Source of the DNA: UBA8529 sp964390565
Lineage (GTDB): Bacteria; Bacteroidota; Bacteroidia; Bacteroidales; Tenuifilaceae
Direction of reading: 5' to 3'
DNA length: 64,000 bases
Assembly: GCA_964390565.1 (NCBI GenBank)
Contig: CAYMII010000012.1
Location: 23,465 to 87,464, forward strand
Shown here: in pieces, positions 16,206-24,589 of the stretch
Numbering within the stretch: the first letter of the stretch is position 1
Layout: each line of letters begins with the position of its first letter
The notes under the pieces: generated by a model
The model's database searches: none
What the model was told of the DNA's origin: nothing
The model's input: only the letters and a program-made list of their open reading frames with translations
Position numbers and translations under genes: made by a program

Positions 16206-17705
16206 ATGAGTAAAATTCATTACATTTCACCAAAGCCTTTGACATACGAACTTTTAGAAGAGTTAGTTTACGGAAAATATAAAATTGAACTTTCGGACGA
16301 GGCGGTTGGACTAATTAAAAAGTGTAGAGATTATCTTGATGAAAAGATGGCGGTTGAGCATCATGCACCAATCTATGGAATTACAACAGGATTCGGTTCT
16401 CTTTGCAATCGCAATATCTCAAAAGAGAAGCTGTCGCTATTACAGAAAAACCTTGTGATGTCTCACGCTTGCAGCACTGGCGACGAGTTACAACCCGAAA
16501 TCATTAGGTTGATGCTTTTTCTTAAAGCGCATGCGCTTTCGTTAGGCTACTCAGGCGTTCAGGTTGAAACAGTTCAGCGAATTCTCGATTTCTACAATAA
16601 CGATGTTTTACCTATTGTTTACGATCGTGGCTCATTAGGCGCTTCAGGCGATTTAGCTCCTCTTTCAAACTTGTTCCTTCCATTGCTTGGGTTAGGAGAG
16701 GTGCGTTATCAAGGAAAAAAGTGCAACACTGCCGATATCATGGATAAGTTTGGCTGGAAGCCAATTGAGTTAAAATCAAAAGAAGGACTTGCGCTTCTTA
16801 ATGGTACTCAGTTCATGAGCTCTCATGGTGTGTTTGGCCTTCTTAAAGCCTTTAAGTTGATTAAACTTGCTGACATCATTGGTGCACTTTCGCTCGAGGC
16901 TTTTGACGGTAGAATTGAGCCATTCCATAAAAACCTTCACGAGGTTCGTCCTCACCAGGGACAGATTGAGACTGCTAAGAATTTCAGAAAAATTCTTGAG
17001 GGTAGTGAGCTAATTTCTCAACCTAAAAAGCATGTTCAAGATCCATACTCGTTTCGTTGTATGCCACAGGTTCATGGTGCATCAAAGGATGCGCTTAACT
17101 ATGTTGCAAATGTTATCCTAACCGAAATCAACTCGGTAACCGATAACCCAACCATCTGGCCCGATGAGGATTTAATCCTTTCAGGTGGGAACTTCCACGG
17201 TCAGCCACTAGCGCTTTCTTATGATTTTATGGCTATCGCCATTTCAGAGCTTGGTAATATCTCCGAGCGTCGCGTAATGCAACTGATTTCAGGATTAAGA
17301 AACCTACCTGAGTTTTTAGTATTCAACTCTGGAGTTAACTCTGGTTTTATGATTCCACAGTACGCTGCAGCAGCTATGGTAAGTCAAAACAAGCAGCTTT
17401 GTACTCCAGCATCGGTTGATTCAATTGTTTCATCAAACGGACAAGAGGATCACGTTAGTATGGGCGGAAATGCTGCTACCAAGCTTCTTAAGGTGATTGA
17501 TAATACTGAAAGAATTATTGCCATCGAACTATTCAATGCTGCTCAAGCGTTGGAATTCCGTCGCCCAGCAAAAACTTCGCCTTACCTAGAGGAGTTTGTG
17601 GGTCAGTATCGCGAGATTGTTCCATTTATCGAGGAGGATAGAATAATGTACCTTGAGATGGAAAAAACCATCAACTTCCTTCGTAACGGTTCATTTGGAA
17701 TGTAA
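16206..17705 (+). CDS. hutH: Histidine ammonia-lyase
   Basis: 499 aa cytosolic enzyme that removes ammonia from histidine to give urocanate. Ala146-Ser147-Gly148 in GSLGASGDLAPLS cyclise into the MIO electrophile. MSHACSTGDEL (85-95) carries the Ser-His selectivity pair, and QDPYSFRCMPQVHGA matches histidine rather than tyrosine lyases. GGNFHGQPLALSYD is also conserved. The next steps of the pathway (hutU, hutI, and a formiminotransferase or hutG) are not in the window, so this gene is a stand-alone unit here. Tyrosine ammonia-lyase is the main alternative; I consider it unlikely. Confidence 0.93.
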   Translation: MSKIHYISPKPLTYELLEELVYGKYKIELSDEAVGLIKKCRDYLDEKMAVEHHAPIYGITTGFGSLCNRNISKEKLSLLQKNLVMSHACSTGDELQPEIIRLMLFLKAHALSLGYSGVQVETVQRILDFYNNDVLPIVYDRGSLGASGDLAPLSNLFLPLLGLGEVRYQGKKCNTADIMDKFGWKPIELKSKEGLALLNGTQFMSSHGVFGLLKAFKLIKLADIIGALSLEAFDGRIEPFHKNLHEVRPHQGQIETAKNFRKILEGSELISQPKKHVQDPYSFRCMPQVHGASKDALNYVANVILTEINSVTDNPTIWPDEDLILSGGNFHGQPLALSYDFMAIAISELGNISERRVMQLISGLRNLPEFLVFNSGVNSGFMIPQYAAAAMVSQNKQLCTPASVDSIVSSNGQEDHVSMGGNAATKLLKVIDNTERIIAIELFNAAQALEFRRPAKTSPYLEEFVGQYREIVPFIEEDRIMYLEMEKTINFLRNGSFGM

Positions 17706-17725
17706 TAGAATTAAATCTTTATCAT

Positions 17726-17764
17726 ACAAACAACCACGCTCATTAAGCGTGGTTGTTTGTTTTT
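17726..17764 (+). terminator. Terminator of hutH
   Basis: Fifteen-bp perfect stem ACAAACAACCACGCT / AGCGTGGTTGTTTGT with a 5-base loop, followed by TTTT. It lies 20 bp past the hutH stop. Confidence 0.93.
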
Positions 17765-17780
17765 AGAACTAGGTTAAAAG

Positions 17781-17810
17781 TTTGCTATTATCAAGATTTT
17801 TATACCTTTG
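17781..17810 (+). promoter_or_regulatory. Promoter of the acetate transporter gene
   Basis: TTTG (17781-17784), an 18-bp spacer and TACCTTTG (17803-17810) match the Bacteroidota -33/-7 consensus TTTG-N19-TAnnTTTG almost exactly. The ATG follows 32 bp downstream. Confidence 0.75.
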
Positions 17811-17842
17811 CGCCCTTCGAAAAATAATTCTAACAAAATAAA

Positions 17843-18406
17843 ATGAGCGAAATGAAAAATGGAAACCCAGCAGTAGTTGGCTTAGCTGGATTTGGATTAA
17901 CAACCCTTTTACTACAATTTCACAACATTGGTTTAATGGGTATTGGACCTGTACTTGCTATGGGCTTAGTTTTTGGTGGTTTAGCACAAATGATTGCTGG
18001 CTTTCAAGAACAAAAAATGGGAAATAACTTTGGTTATAGCGCATTTGTATCTTATGGCGCATTCTGGATCAGCCTTGGTATTATCTGGATGCTTAAAGTG
18101 CTTAAGGTTTATGAACCATCTGCAACAGATGTGGGATATTTCCTAGTTGCTTGGACTATTTATACTGTAATTATGTTTATTGCTTCATTAAGAGTGCATA
18201 AAGCAATGGCATTTACTTTCTTAACCCTATTAATTGGTTTCATCTTTCTTGACTTAGGTCACTTTGGATATCCAACATTCAATGTTGTTGCCGGTTATGA
18301 ACTTATGATTTGTGCTTCATCTGCGCTTTACATGATGGCTGGGATTATAATTAATGACCTTGCTGGGAAACAAGTTCTTAAAATGGGTAAACCTTTGATT
18401 AGCTAA
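17843..18406 (+). CDS. satP: Acetate/succinate uptake transporter, GPR1/FUN34/YaaH family
   Basis: 187 aa, six transmembrane helices. The signature NPA (8-10) in GNPAVVGLAGFGLTTLLLQ at helix 1 and GLAQMIAGFQEQKMGNNFGYSAFVSYGAFWISLG (helices 2-3) define the AceTr family, which forms hexameric acetate channels in the inner membrane. It has its own promoter and terminator, so it is a single-gene unit. It follows hutH; acetate would be a product of amino-acid fermentation, so the grouping fits amino-acid use, but that is inference. The symbol is given by family similarity. Confidence 0.9.
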   Translation: MSEMKNGNPAVVGLAGFGLTTLLLQFHNIGLMGIGPVLAMGLVFGGLAQMIAGFQEQKMGNNFGYSAFVSYGAFWISLGIIWMLKVLKVYEPSATDVGYFLVAWTIYTVIMFIASLRVHKAMAFTFLTLLIGFIFLDLGHFGYPTFNVVAGYELMICASSALYMMAGIIINDLAGKQVLKMGKPLIS

Positions 18407-18426
18407 TTCAGGTTGATATAAAATAG

Positions 18427-18450
18427 AAAAGGGGCTTAATGCCCCTTTTT
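18427..18450 (+). terminator. Terminator after the acetate transporter (possibly bidirectional)
   Basis: AAAAGGGGC TTAAT GCCCCTTTTT lies between two convergent genes. Both strands give a stem followed by T-rich sequence, so it can serve both. Confidence 0.9.
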
Positions 18451-18469
18451 GTTTTATACAATGATATTT

Positions 18470-18910
18470 TTAGATGTGCTTGAAATAAATCTTTCCTACA
18501 ATTTTCCACCCTTCTTCAAACTTGTATAGCGATAAGTAATCGGTGAAAATTAGTTTCCCTTCGCGCGAAAGTTCAATCTTAGCAACAGCTGAAGTCCCTG
18601 TAATATCAATATTGACAAAATTTACAACCGTTTTGATTGGAGAAGGAGTTGGGTTCTCTTTTCTCTTTTTTTCAGTGCTTTCAATCCAATTGTAAATTGG
18701 AAGTTTCTCCATCTGGTTGTTTTTCAGTATTAATAGATCAAAGCCTGGATGAAAACCCTTGCGTGTTTCGTCGAGATTACCACCATTATGTAACCCTTCG
18801 ATATAAGCCTTGTTGATTACATCCTTAATTTGGTCAGTATCGTTTGCCTGTGCTGATAGTTTAAGCGTTGTAATAGCAACTAAAAGCAAAAGTACAGTTA
18901 GTTTTTTCAT
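18470..18910 (-). CDS. Secreted NTF2-like protein (putative lumazine-binding)
   Basis: 146 aa with a signal peptide (cut near LSAQA). The mature part DQIKDVINKAYIEGLHNGGNLDETRKGFHPGFDLLI, then NIDITGTSAVAKIEL and FTDYLSLYKFEEGWKIVGKIYF, is the SnoaL/Lumazine_bd_2 cone fold. Such proteins are common, small, and of uncertain ligand. It lies 62 bp downstream of the DDAH gene on the same strand and may be co-transcribed. No catalytic residue can be assigned. Confidence 0.75.
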   Translation of the reverse strand: MKKLTVLLLLVAITTLKLSAQANDTDQIKDVINKAYIEGLHNGGNLDETRKGFHPGFDLLILKNNQMEKLPIYNWIESTEKKRKENPTPSPIKTVVNFVNIDITGTSAVAKIELSREGKLIFTDYLSLYKFEEGWKIVGKIYFKHI

Positions 18911-18971
18911 GAGTTTTGGGTGTTGGTTAATTATAAAGTGAGATCAGCCCAATTGAAAATGGTTTAATAAA

Positions 18972-19733
18972 CTAAAATCTAAGCGATAAGCAGCTTAACC
19001 CTCCGTCTAGTTTACGGAATTCCGACACATCAACCTCAATGGTTTCGTAACCCGCTTTTTTTATCAAGGCTAAAGTTTTTGGAAATCCTTTTGGCACAAG
19101 AACCTTCCCATTAATCCAAAGGCTATTGGCTGCATATGATTCAGAATCGGGTATTTCAATGATGTTGAATTTGCCAAACTCTTGCTTGATTAAAAATTCG
19201 CCAAATGCGAGTAGATTATTTTTATCTAAATAATTAACGCCAGTTTTTAAATGCAATACAGTTTTAAGAGCAACTGTTGATCCGGTTAATTCATGTCTTT
19301 TTAAAATATTGATCAATTGAGTTGCTCCCTCTTTATTTGTTCGTTTTGAAAGGCCAATGTAGAAATGATTATCAACCATCATTACATCACCACCATCAAC
19401 AGTACCGGGATTCTCGATATATTTTAATTCAGAAAAAAACGTCTTAAGTGTTTGCTCAATTTCGGCTTTCTCTCCATTTCTCGATTCAGTTCCGGGATTC
19501 ATTAAAATTGCACCTTTTGGAGTGATTAGCGCTGTATCTTCAACAAAAACAGAATCGGGGTAGTTTTCATTGGCTTCGAGAACTGTAACCTGTAAGCCAC
19601 ACTTTTTAAGTGCATCAACATAGCCAGCATGTTGTTTAAGAGCGTTTTCATAATTGGGAGTTCCCAATTTTGCTGATGTAATACCGTTAACCATGTTTTT
19701 ACATGGTTTGCGAACAATTGCTTTTGTGAACAT
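18972..19733 (-). CDS. Dimethylarginine dimethylaminohydrolase family (amidinotransferase fold)
   Basis: 253 aa. The guanidino-group hydrolase fold shows FVEDTALI (63-70), with Glu65/Asp66 binding the guanidinium. The catalytic His161 is in VLHLKTGVNYL and the nucleophile Cys248 in GGLSCLSLRF at the extreme C terminus. DGGDVM (113-118) is also conserved. The reaction is dimethylarginine to citrulline plus dimethylamine; some relatives act on other guanidino compounds. I chose the ATG at 19733 (MFTKAIVRKP), the family start, over an in-frame ATG at 19784 inside the thioredoxin terminator. No arginine-pathway gene is adjacent. Confidence 0.88.
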   Translation of the reverse strand: MFTKAIVRKPCKNMVNGITSAKLGTPNYENALKQHAGYVDALKKCGLQVTVLEANENYPDSVFVEDTALITPKGAILMNPGTESRNGEKAEIEQTLKTFFSELKYIENPGTVDGGDVMMVDNHFYIGLSKRTNKEGATQLINILKRHELTGSTVALKTVLHLKTGVNYLDKNNLLAFGEFLIKQEFGKFNIIEIPDSESYAANSLWINGKVLVPKGFPKTLALIKKAGYETIEVDVSEFRKLDGGLSCLSLRF

Positions 19734-19775
19734 AAATGATTTTTGCTCAAATATGATGGTTTTAAACCAAATAAA

Positions 19776-19804
19776 AAAGCGCAAAGATCATCTCTTTGCG
19801 CTTT
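19776..19804 (-). terminator. Terminator of the thioredoxin lipoprotein gene
   Basis: Twelve-bp perfect stem AAAGCGCAAAGA / TCTTTGCGCTTT with a 5-base loop, then a T-rich tract on the minus strand. It lies 23 bp past the stop at 19827. Confidence 0.92.
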
Positions 19805-19826
19805 GATTTAATTTGCGAAGACTTGC

Positions 19827-20330
19827 TTACTTTACAATCTTTAAAAGTTCCTTTTCGATTATCTCTTTAAACATCTTTTTCGTTTCTTCTGGTGTTTTTG
19901 CTATACCCATTGATGAGAATGGTTTGCCCTCCATTGGGAAAAATAAAAATGTAGGGATGCTTTGAACTCCTATTTCTGTTGAAAGTTGGCGCTCGTTTTC
20001 AGTATTTACTTTATAAATGTAGATTTTACCTTCATACTCTTTTGCTAACTCCTCAAGTATGGGTGAAACAATCTTGCAAGGACCACACCAACTTGCATAA
20101 AAGTCAACTATGCAGGGCTTATCGCCAAGGTATTTGGCATTTGCTGCATCATTGGTATAATCAAATACTTTTGAGAGGAACTCTGCTCGTGTTACATGAA
20201 TAGTTGCTTCTTTTTTTGCAACATCTTTTTTTTCATCACCAGAAGGAGTTACCTTGTTTTCGCTTTTACCTCCACAAGATTGAAGCATTATGATTGATGC
20301 TAATGTTAATGTAAGTGCTAATTTCTTCAT
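19827..20330 (-). CDS. Thioredoxin-fold lipoprotein
   Basis: 167 aa. Lipoprotein signal with Cys19 (MLQSCGG), a charged linker, then a thioredoxin domain from about residue 45. The active site is WCGPC (81-85) in DFYASWCGPCKIVSPIL, and the cis-proline loop is VQSIPTFLFF. It is therefore an envelope-facing thiol oxidoreductase, possibly keeping periplasmic cysteines (such as cytochrome c heme sites) reduced. WCGPC is the cytosolic-type motif, so a reductase role is more likely than an oxidase role. It is a single-gene unit with its own terminator. Confidence 0.9.
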   Translation of the reverse strand: MKKLALTLTLASIIMLQSCGGKSENKVTPSGDEKKDVAKKEATIHVTRAEFLSKVFDYTNDAANAKYLGDKPCIVDFYASWCGPCKIVSPILEELAKEYEGKIYIYKVNTENERQLSTEIGVQSIPTFLFFPMEGKPFSSMGIAKTPEETKKMFKEIIEKELLKIVK

Positions 20331-20458
20331 ATCGATAAATTGTTTTATTATCTTATAACTAATTTAAGCATTATTTGTTGCAAATATAATTATATATATT
20401 CAAATATATCGATATATGAATATGAAATTTTGTTAAAATAATTTTATAATAAAAGAAA

Positions 20459-20479
20459 GACCGCCCCAAGGGGCGGCCT
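20459..20479 (-). terminator. Terminator of the 20508-21341 lipoprotein gene
   Basis: GC-rich stem ACCGCCCC AA GGGGCGGC; on the minus strand it is followed by a T-rich stretch (TCTTTCTTTTATT). It lies about 30 bp past the stop. Confidence 0.88.
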
Positions 20480-20507
20480 CCTAACCTTAAAAAAAACTAA
20501 CCTATAA

Positions 20508-21341
20508 TTATCTGCGTCTGCCTCTTAATGTTATGTCTTTAACCTCTCCATTTATAGTTATTGTAGCATAGTTGTCGCACTCGCCCATTCCGTAGTCAAG
20601 TATAGCGGTTTTGTCGCCAGCAACTAGTTCTATAGTGCCTTCAACAATCCAACGACATGCATTTTTAATAACGAGAGGGCTTGTAATGGTATGTGTGTAG
20701 GCGTTACCTTTGCGGTTAATTCCAGTGGCTTCGCCTTCGATTGTGAAAATATCATCCCAAATGTAATATGGAGTATCATAACCTTCAGCCCAAGTCCTAG
20801 TTCTTGTAAATTCGCGAGTGTAGGTTGTGCCATCGGTAAATGTTACTTTCCCACCTGTTAGAACAACAGAATATGTGTAATCACCAGTTTTGTTAATTTC
20901 CTTCTTACCTTCTATTTTAATATCATCAATTGTGAAATTTTGAAGAAGAACGATTCTTTTAAATGTTGCTTGAAGTGGCCCACCTAAAATTTTTATTACA
21001 ATGACTCCATTCTTGATATGGCCATTCTCGTTATTTGGATTAGTGTAATTGTTAAAAGTAATGGTTTTAATTGTTGTATCACCCGAAAATGTTGTTACAA
21101 CAATTCTTGGCTCAGTTCCAGTGCTTTTAGATGTGAAGAGCTCAACTGATGATTTTTGAGGTTCGGAAACGAGCGTAAGCTCATCTACTTCTTTAAGCGC
21201 TTCATCGTAAAGCTCTGCTGTTTGATCGTCATCTTGCATGGTTGTTACCATTGGATCGGTTAATTCGTCTTTTTCGCATGATGTCATTATGCCACCAATA
21301 ACTAGCAGACTAGCTGCGATTAATAAACTTGTACGTTTCAT
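20508..21341 (-). CDS. Lipoprotein of unknown function downstream of FecR
   Basis: 277 aa, not recognised. Lipoprotein signal with Cys22 (GGIMTSC). An acidic N-terminal stretch (about 25-55, rich in D and E) is followed by a beta-rich domain of Thr-rich strands (for example TIKTITFNNYTNP, GDYTYSVVLTGGKVTFTDGTTYTREFTRTRTW). It ends in the basic tail RGRRR. It is 39 bp downstream of the FecR gene on the same strand, so the two are probably co-transcribed. It could be the surface effector or the sensed component of that regulator; this is inference. Confidence 0.6.
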   Translation of the reverse strand: MKRTSLLIAASLLVIGGIMTSCEKDELTDPMVTTMQDDDQTAELYDEALKEVDELTLVSEPQKSSVELFTSKSTGTEPRIVVTTFSGDTTIKTITFNNYTNPNNENGHIKNGVIVIKILGGPLQATFKRIVLLQNFTIDDIKIEGKKEINKTGDYTYSVVLTGGKVTFTDGTTYTREFTRTRTWAEGYDTPYYIWDDIFTIEGEATGINRKGNAYTHTITSPLVIKNACRWIVEGTIELVAGDKTAILDYGMGECDNYATITINGEVKDITLRGRRR

Positions 21342-21380
21342 AATTTTGTGTTTTTAGTTTAACGATTATTGTTTGTTTAA

Positions 21381-22259
21381 TTATTTAATTTCAATCAATT
21401 TGCCTTTAACTGTGTATTCTACCTCCATTGGGATACATACTAATCGGAGTGCATCATTTAAATCTTTATTGTTGAAATAACCAGTGTAAAATCTATTGTT
21501 TATGTTTTTGCAATCTATTTCAACATTGAATTGGCGCTCAACCTCTTTAATTACCTCGATTAGAGGAACATTTCTAAAGTAAAACTCGCCATAAGTCCAG
21601 GTAATCTCATCATTCTTAATGCTTTTTTGGGGTTCAGTAATTTTACTTTTTGTTGATTGAGTGTGAAGCCCTGCTGTAAGTATTACTTTATCCTTAGAAC
21701 TATTGTTTGTAACGGCTACTCTACCCTCGATACAGCTTACCTTTACTTTCCCATTTCGAGCGTAAACGTCGAATGTGGTTCCAAGTACTGAGGTTGTTGC
21801 TAAATCGGCTACTACATCGAACCTTTTGCCTTTTTTTACCTTGAAAAGCGCTTCGCCATTGATGTAAACCTTGCGATTGATAAACCAAAGAACTTTATTG
21901 TACGATATTCTTGTGTCGGCATTTAGCTGAACGCTGCTGCTATCGGGCAAGATCTGGGTTATGTGCTGTCCTTTAGGTGAATAAACAGTAACTCTTTCAA
22001 AGCCTAGAATCCAGATTGACCCGCCGAGTGCAAGAGCCAAAAGAGCTGATGCTGCAATTCTCATTACCATTCGGCCAATAGGAATAACCTTTACGCTTGG
22101 TTGATTATCTAACCTATTATAGATAGCCTGCCATGCTTGCTCCTTCGATTTTCCTGAAGGAACTTTGAGACCTTTTAGCATGTTTTCGAACTCAAAATCA
22201 GATTTGCTAAAATCATTTTTAGCGAAACCATCATTTATATTTTTAATTTTTGAGTTCAC
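21381..22259 (-). CDS. FecR-family transmembrane regulator without a sigma partner
   Basis: 292 aa. The cytosolic head (1-75) contains an FecR-type N-terminal motif KSKEQAWQAIYNRL. One transmembrane helix follows (about 83-102). The periplasmic FecR domain begins at VYSPKGQHITQILPDSSSVQLNADT, with GTTFDVYARNGKVKVSCIEGRVAVTN. A DUF4974-type C-terminal domain follows (NVPLIEVIKEVERQFNVEIDCKN). FecR proteins normally bind an ECF sigma factor encoded just upstream and receive a signal from a TonB receptor. Neither lies next to this gene: upstream is a 211-bp gap and then cyoE. The downstream lipoprotein is its only companion. Confidence 0.88.
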   Translation of the reverse strand: MNSKIKNINDGFAKNDFSKSDFEFENMLKGLKVPSGKSKEQAWQAIYNRLDNQPSVKVIPIGRMVMRIAASALLALALGGSIWILGFERVTVYSPKGQHITQILPDSSSVQLNADTRISYNKVLWFINRKVYINGEALFKVKKGKRFDVVADLATTSVLGTTFDVYARNGKVKVSCIEGRVAVTNNSSKDKVILTAGLHTQSTKSKITEPQKSIKNDEITWTYGEFYFRNVPLIEVIKEVERQFNVEIDCKNINNRFYTGYFNNKDLNDALRLVCIPMEVEYTVKGKLIEIK

Positions 22260-22470
22260 GACTATCAGTTTTTTGACTGTTTATCATTAATACAACTGCA
22301 CTTGAAAACACCCTACCAATTATTCTGAAAATTTTTAAAGAACGTGTAATTGCTTATTTTACTACTAATACAATGGCGTAATAAAATACCCTACCAAAAC
22401 AGGATATTGTTTTAAAAGAATAAGGATTTATCGACTTAGAGGAGAAATAAAACCTTTATGTAGGTTCGGA

Positions 22471-23385
22471 TTATATGAGACTATCAATTATCAAAGCAAC
22501 CATAAACCCACTTTGCATGAGGTTGGTGATGATAAAAGCCGTTTTGTAATCTTGAGTTTTTTTGCTGATGAAAAGGTTGTATATAATATAAACTATAACT
22601 GCGAATGAGATTGCTAAGATTGATAAACTGGTTACAAAGTGCTTTGAAATACCAAAAACGGGGATTGATAAAGAGGCTATGCTGCTTGCAATCATCCATA
22701 TATATGAGATGATAAGGACTTTTTCAACCGATGTGCTTTTTGTTATTGATGCTAATCCTGCCTTTTCGTACTCAACGCCATATTTGCATAGCAATAAAAG
22801 GAAATGAGGAATTTGCCATAGAAACATGTACATGGCAATAAAGTAGTGTGAGTGTAGAGGGAGTTGGTTTGTTGCTGCAACCGTACCCATAAAGAATGGT
22901 ATGATACCCGTAATTGTGCCTGCAAAAAGGGCTATTGTGGAAACCCTTTTGAGTGGAGTATATACAAGATTATACCAAAGTGCATTGAATAGTCCAAGAA
23001 TAACACATGCTGGATTTGTATATAATAATAGTAGAGTTGCCCCAGCAATTAAGAACATTGATGCCCAAATGGTTGCTTCTGCAACCGTTATCCTTCCCGA
23101 AGGGATAGGCCGATTTTGGGTGCGAGGCATTAAAGCATCTGTTTTTCTCTCAATTATATGATTAATAGCTGATGCTCCTGCTGCAAGAAGGAATACCCCA
23201 ATAAGCGTTGGAATTACATTAAGGTCAATTGCCCCTTTCGATAGTACATATCCTGTAAGGGTTGTAAAAGAAATCGAAGCTGATATGATCAGCTTCGATA
23301 GGGAAATGATATCCTTAATTTTTTGCAGAGTGATCGGTTTTGTTGTTCTATTTTGGTAGTTTTGATTGGCTTTCGAAGTAAGCAA
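22471..23385 (-). CDS. cyoE: Protoheme IX farnesyltransferase
   Basis: 304 aa inner-membrane UbiA-family enzyme with about nine helices. It converts heme b to heme o, the first step towards heme a for the oxidase in this operon. The polyprenyl-diphosphate motif is ASAINHIIERKTDALMPRT, with the conserved N-H, D and R-T/R-P residues. The second Asp-rich loop is less canonical (YEKAGLASITKSTSVEK). The start overlaps the coxB stop by 38 bp, which implies tight translational coupling. It is the last gene of the respiratory operon. Confidence 0.93.
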   Translation of the reverse strand: MLTSKANQNYQNRTTKPITLQKIKDIISLSKLIISASISFTTLTGYVLSKGAIDLNVIPTLIGVFLLAAGASAINHIIERKTDALMPRTQNRPIPSGRITVAEATIWASMFLIAGATLLLLYTNPACVILGLFNALWYNLVYTPLKRVSTIALFAGTITGIIPFFMGTVAATNQLPLHSHYFIAMYMFLWQIPHFLLLLCKYGVEYEKAGLASITKSTSVEKVLIISYIWMIASSIASLSIPVFGISKHFVTSLSILAISFAVIVYIIYNLFISKKTQDYKTAFIITNLMQSGFMVALIIDSLI

Positions 23386-24271
23386 CTATTGATTTAATAT
23401 CATCTTCGGTGATTACTTTATCGTAAGATCTCATCATGCCAGGAGCAAAACCTTTTACTAACTCTTTATCGGGTTCAAGAATAGCCTTTTTTATGTAAGT
23501 AGAGTCGGCAATAACAGTTTTCTCGACTCCATTCTCAATAATCAAGCGTTCTGCCCCAAACAGCCCTTTAAATGTTGGGCCGACTAGTTTTGAGCCATCT
23601 AGTGAGTGACAGCTTGTGCAAGCGTTATTTTGTAGGACTGTAAGTCCTTTGTCTTCTTGAGCAATAGGTGTTTCTTCGGCAAGCCATTTTTGAAATTCTT
23701 CCTCAGTTACAATTCTAGTTTTTGCTTCCATAAAAGAGTGGCGAAGGCCACAATATTCAGCGCATAGTATCTCGTAAGATCCCTCAATGTTTGGGATAAA
23801 CCACATGTAATTTTCTTTCCCCGGAACCATGTCCTCTTTTATTCTAAATGCAGGGATATAAAGGCTGTGGATAACATCGGGGGAGAAAAGGGCTAGCTTT
23901 ACTGCTTTTCCTACAGGCAGAACAAGTTCATTGGTGGTTTTCCCATTTGCATATTCAAACGACCAGCTCCACATTCTTCCGGTGACTTTAACCACCATAG
24001 CATCATCAGGCACCTCGCGCATAGGTTTGAAAACGACGTAGCCGTAATAAAACATCAACATGACAAGTATTAGCGGAATTACTGTCCAGGTTACCTCCAA
24101 CTTCATGTTGTCTTTTATTTGTTCGGCTTTTGGATGGCGTTTTCGGTTATAACGAATCATAAACCAAACCATCATAATTGTGAGTCCAACCAAAAAGAAG
24201 ATAGAGATTGCGAATATGAAGAAAAATGCGCTATCTACACCTTTAGCAAAATTTGATGCTCCTTGAAACAT
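23348..24271 (-). CDS. coxB: Cytochrome c oxidase subunit II with fused cytochrome c domain
   Basis: 307 aa. Two N-terminal transmembrane helices (about 15-40 and 60-82) precede the CuA cupredoxin domain. Its ligands are His135 (VIHSLYIPAF), Cys170 and Cys174 (CAEYC), His178 and Met181. A C-terminal cytochrome c domain carries heme site CTSCH (218-222) and a Met in PGMMRSYDK. The fused heme defines a caa3-type oxidase, which can take electrons straight from a membrane complex. No lipobox is visible. It lies between coxD and cyoE. Confidence 0.96.
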   Translation of the reverse strand: MFQGASNFAKGVDSAFFFIFAISIFFLVGLTIMMVWFMIRYNRKRHPKAEQIKDNMKLEVTWTVIPLILVMLMFYYGYVVFKPMREVPDDAMVVKVTGRMWSWSFEYANGKTTNELVLPVGKAVKLALFSPDVIHSLYIPAFRIKEDMVPGKENYMWFIPNIEGSYEILCAEYCGLRHSFMEAKTRIVTEEEFQKWLAEETPIAQEDKGLTVLQNNACTSCHSLDGSKLVGPTFKGLFGAERLIIENGVEKTVIADSTYIKKAILEPDKELVKGFAPGMMRSYDKVITEDDIKSIVAYFESQSKLPK

Positions 24272-24292
24272 ATATTCTGTTTTAAGCGGTTT

Positions 24293-24577
24293 TTATCTAA
24301 AAAGATAATCGAAGAATGTAATTACAAATACAATTACTAGCAATAAAAAAATCATTGCTGCAAATAGTTTAAATACCAAGGCATCGAACTTAAGATGCAT
24401 AAAGTACAAGAGTACAAGCGTTGCTTTTACACATGCTACAAACATAGCAACTGCAATGGCTAGTTTACCAACATCAACCCAATTGACAGTAATGGTTATT
24501 GCTGTTAAGAACAATAGCAATACCAATATTACTCCATGGGAGCGGTAGCTTGTTATGTGAACTTCTCCGTGCTGCAT
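24293..24577 (-). CDS. coxD: Cytochrome c oxidase subunit IV (prokaryotic type)
   Basis: 94 aa with three hydrophobic segments. The stretch AVAMFVACVKATLVLLYFMHLKFD is the family signature of the small prokaryotic COX4 subunit (PF03626), in which K-A-x-L-V-x-x-x-F-M-H-L is diagnostic. The subunit stabilises the membrane part of the oxidase. It lies 12 bp after coxC and 21 bp before coxB in the same operon. Confidence 0.92.
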   Translation of the reverse strand: MQHGEVHITSYRSHGVILVLLLFLTAITITVNWVDVGKLAIAVAMFVACVKATLVLLYFMHLKFDALVFKLFAAMIFLLLVIVFVITFFDYLFR

Positions 24578-24589
24578 GTTTGCAATGTT

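Noticed and set aside
16206..17705. Tyrosine ammonia-lyase instead of histidine ammonia-lyase
   Set aside because: QDPYSFRCMPQVHGA and the Ser-His pair fit histidine lyases; no flexirubin or aryl-polyene genes are near.
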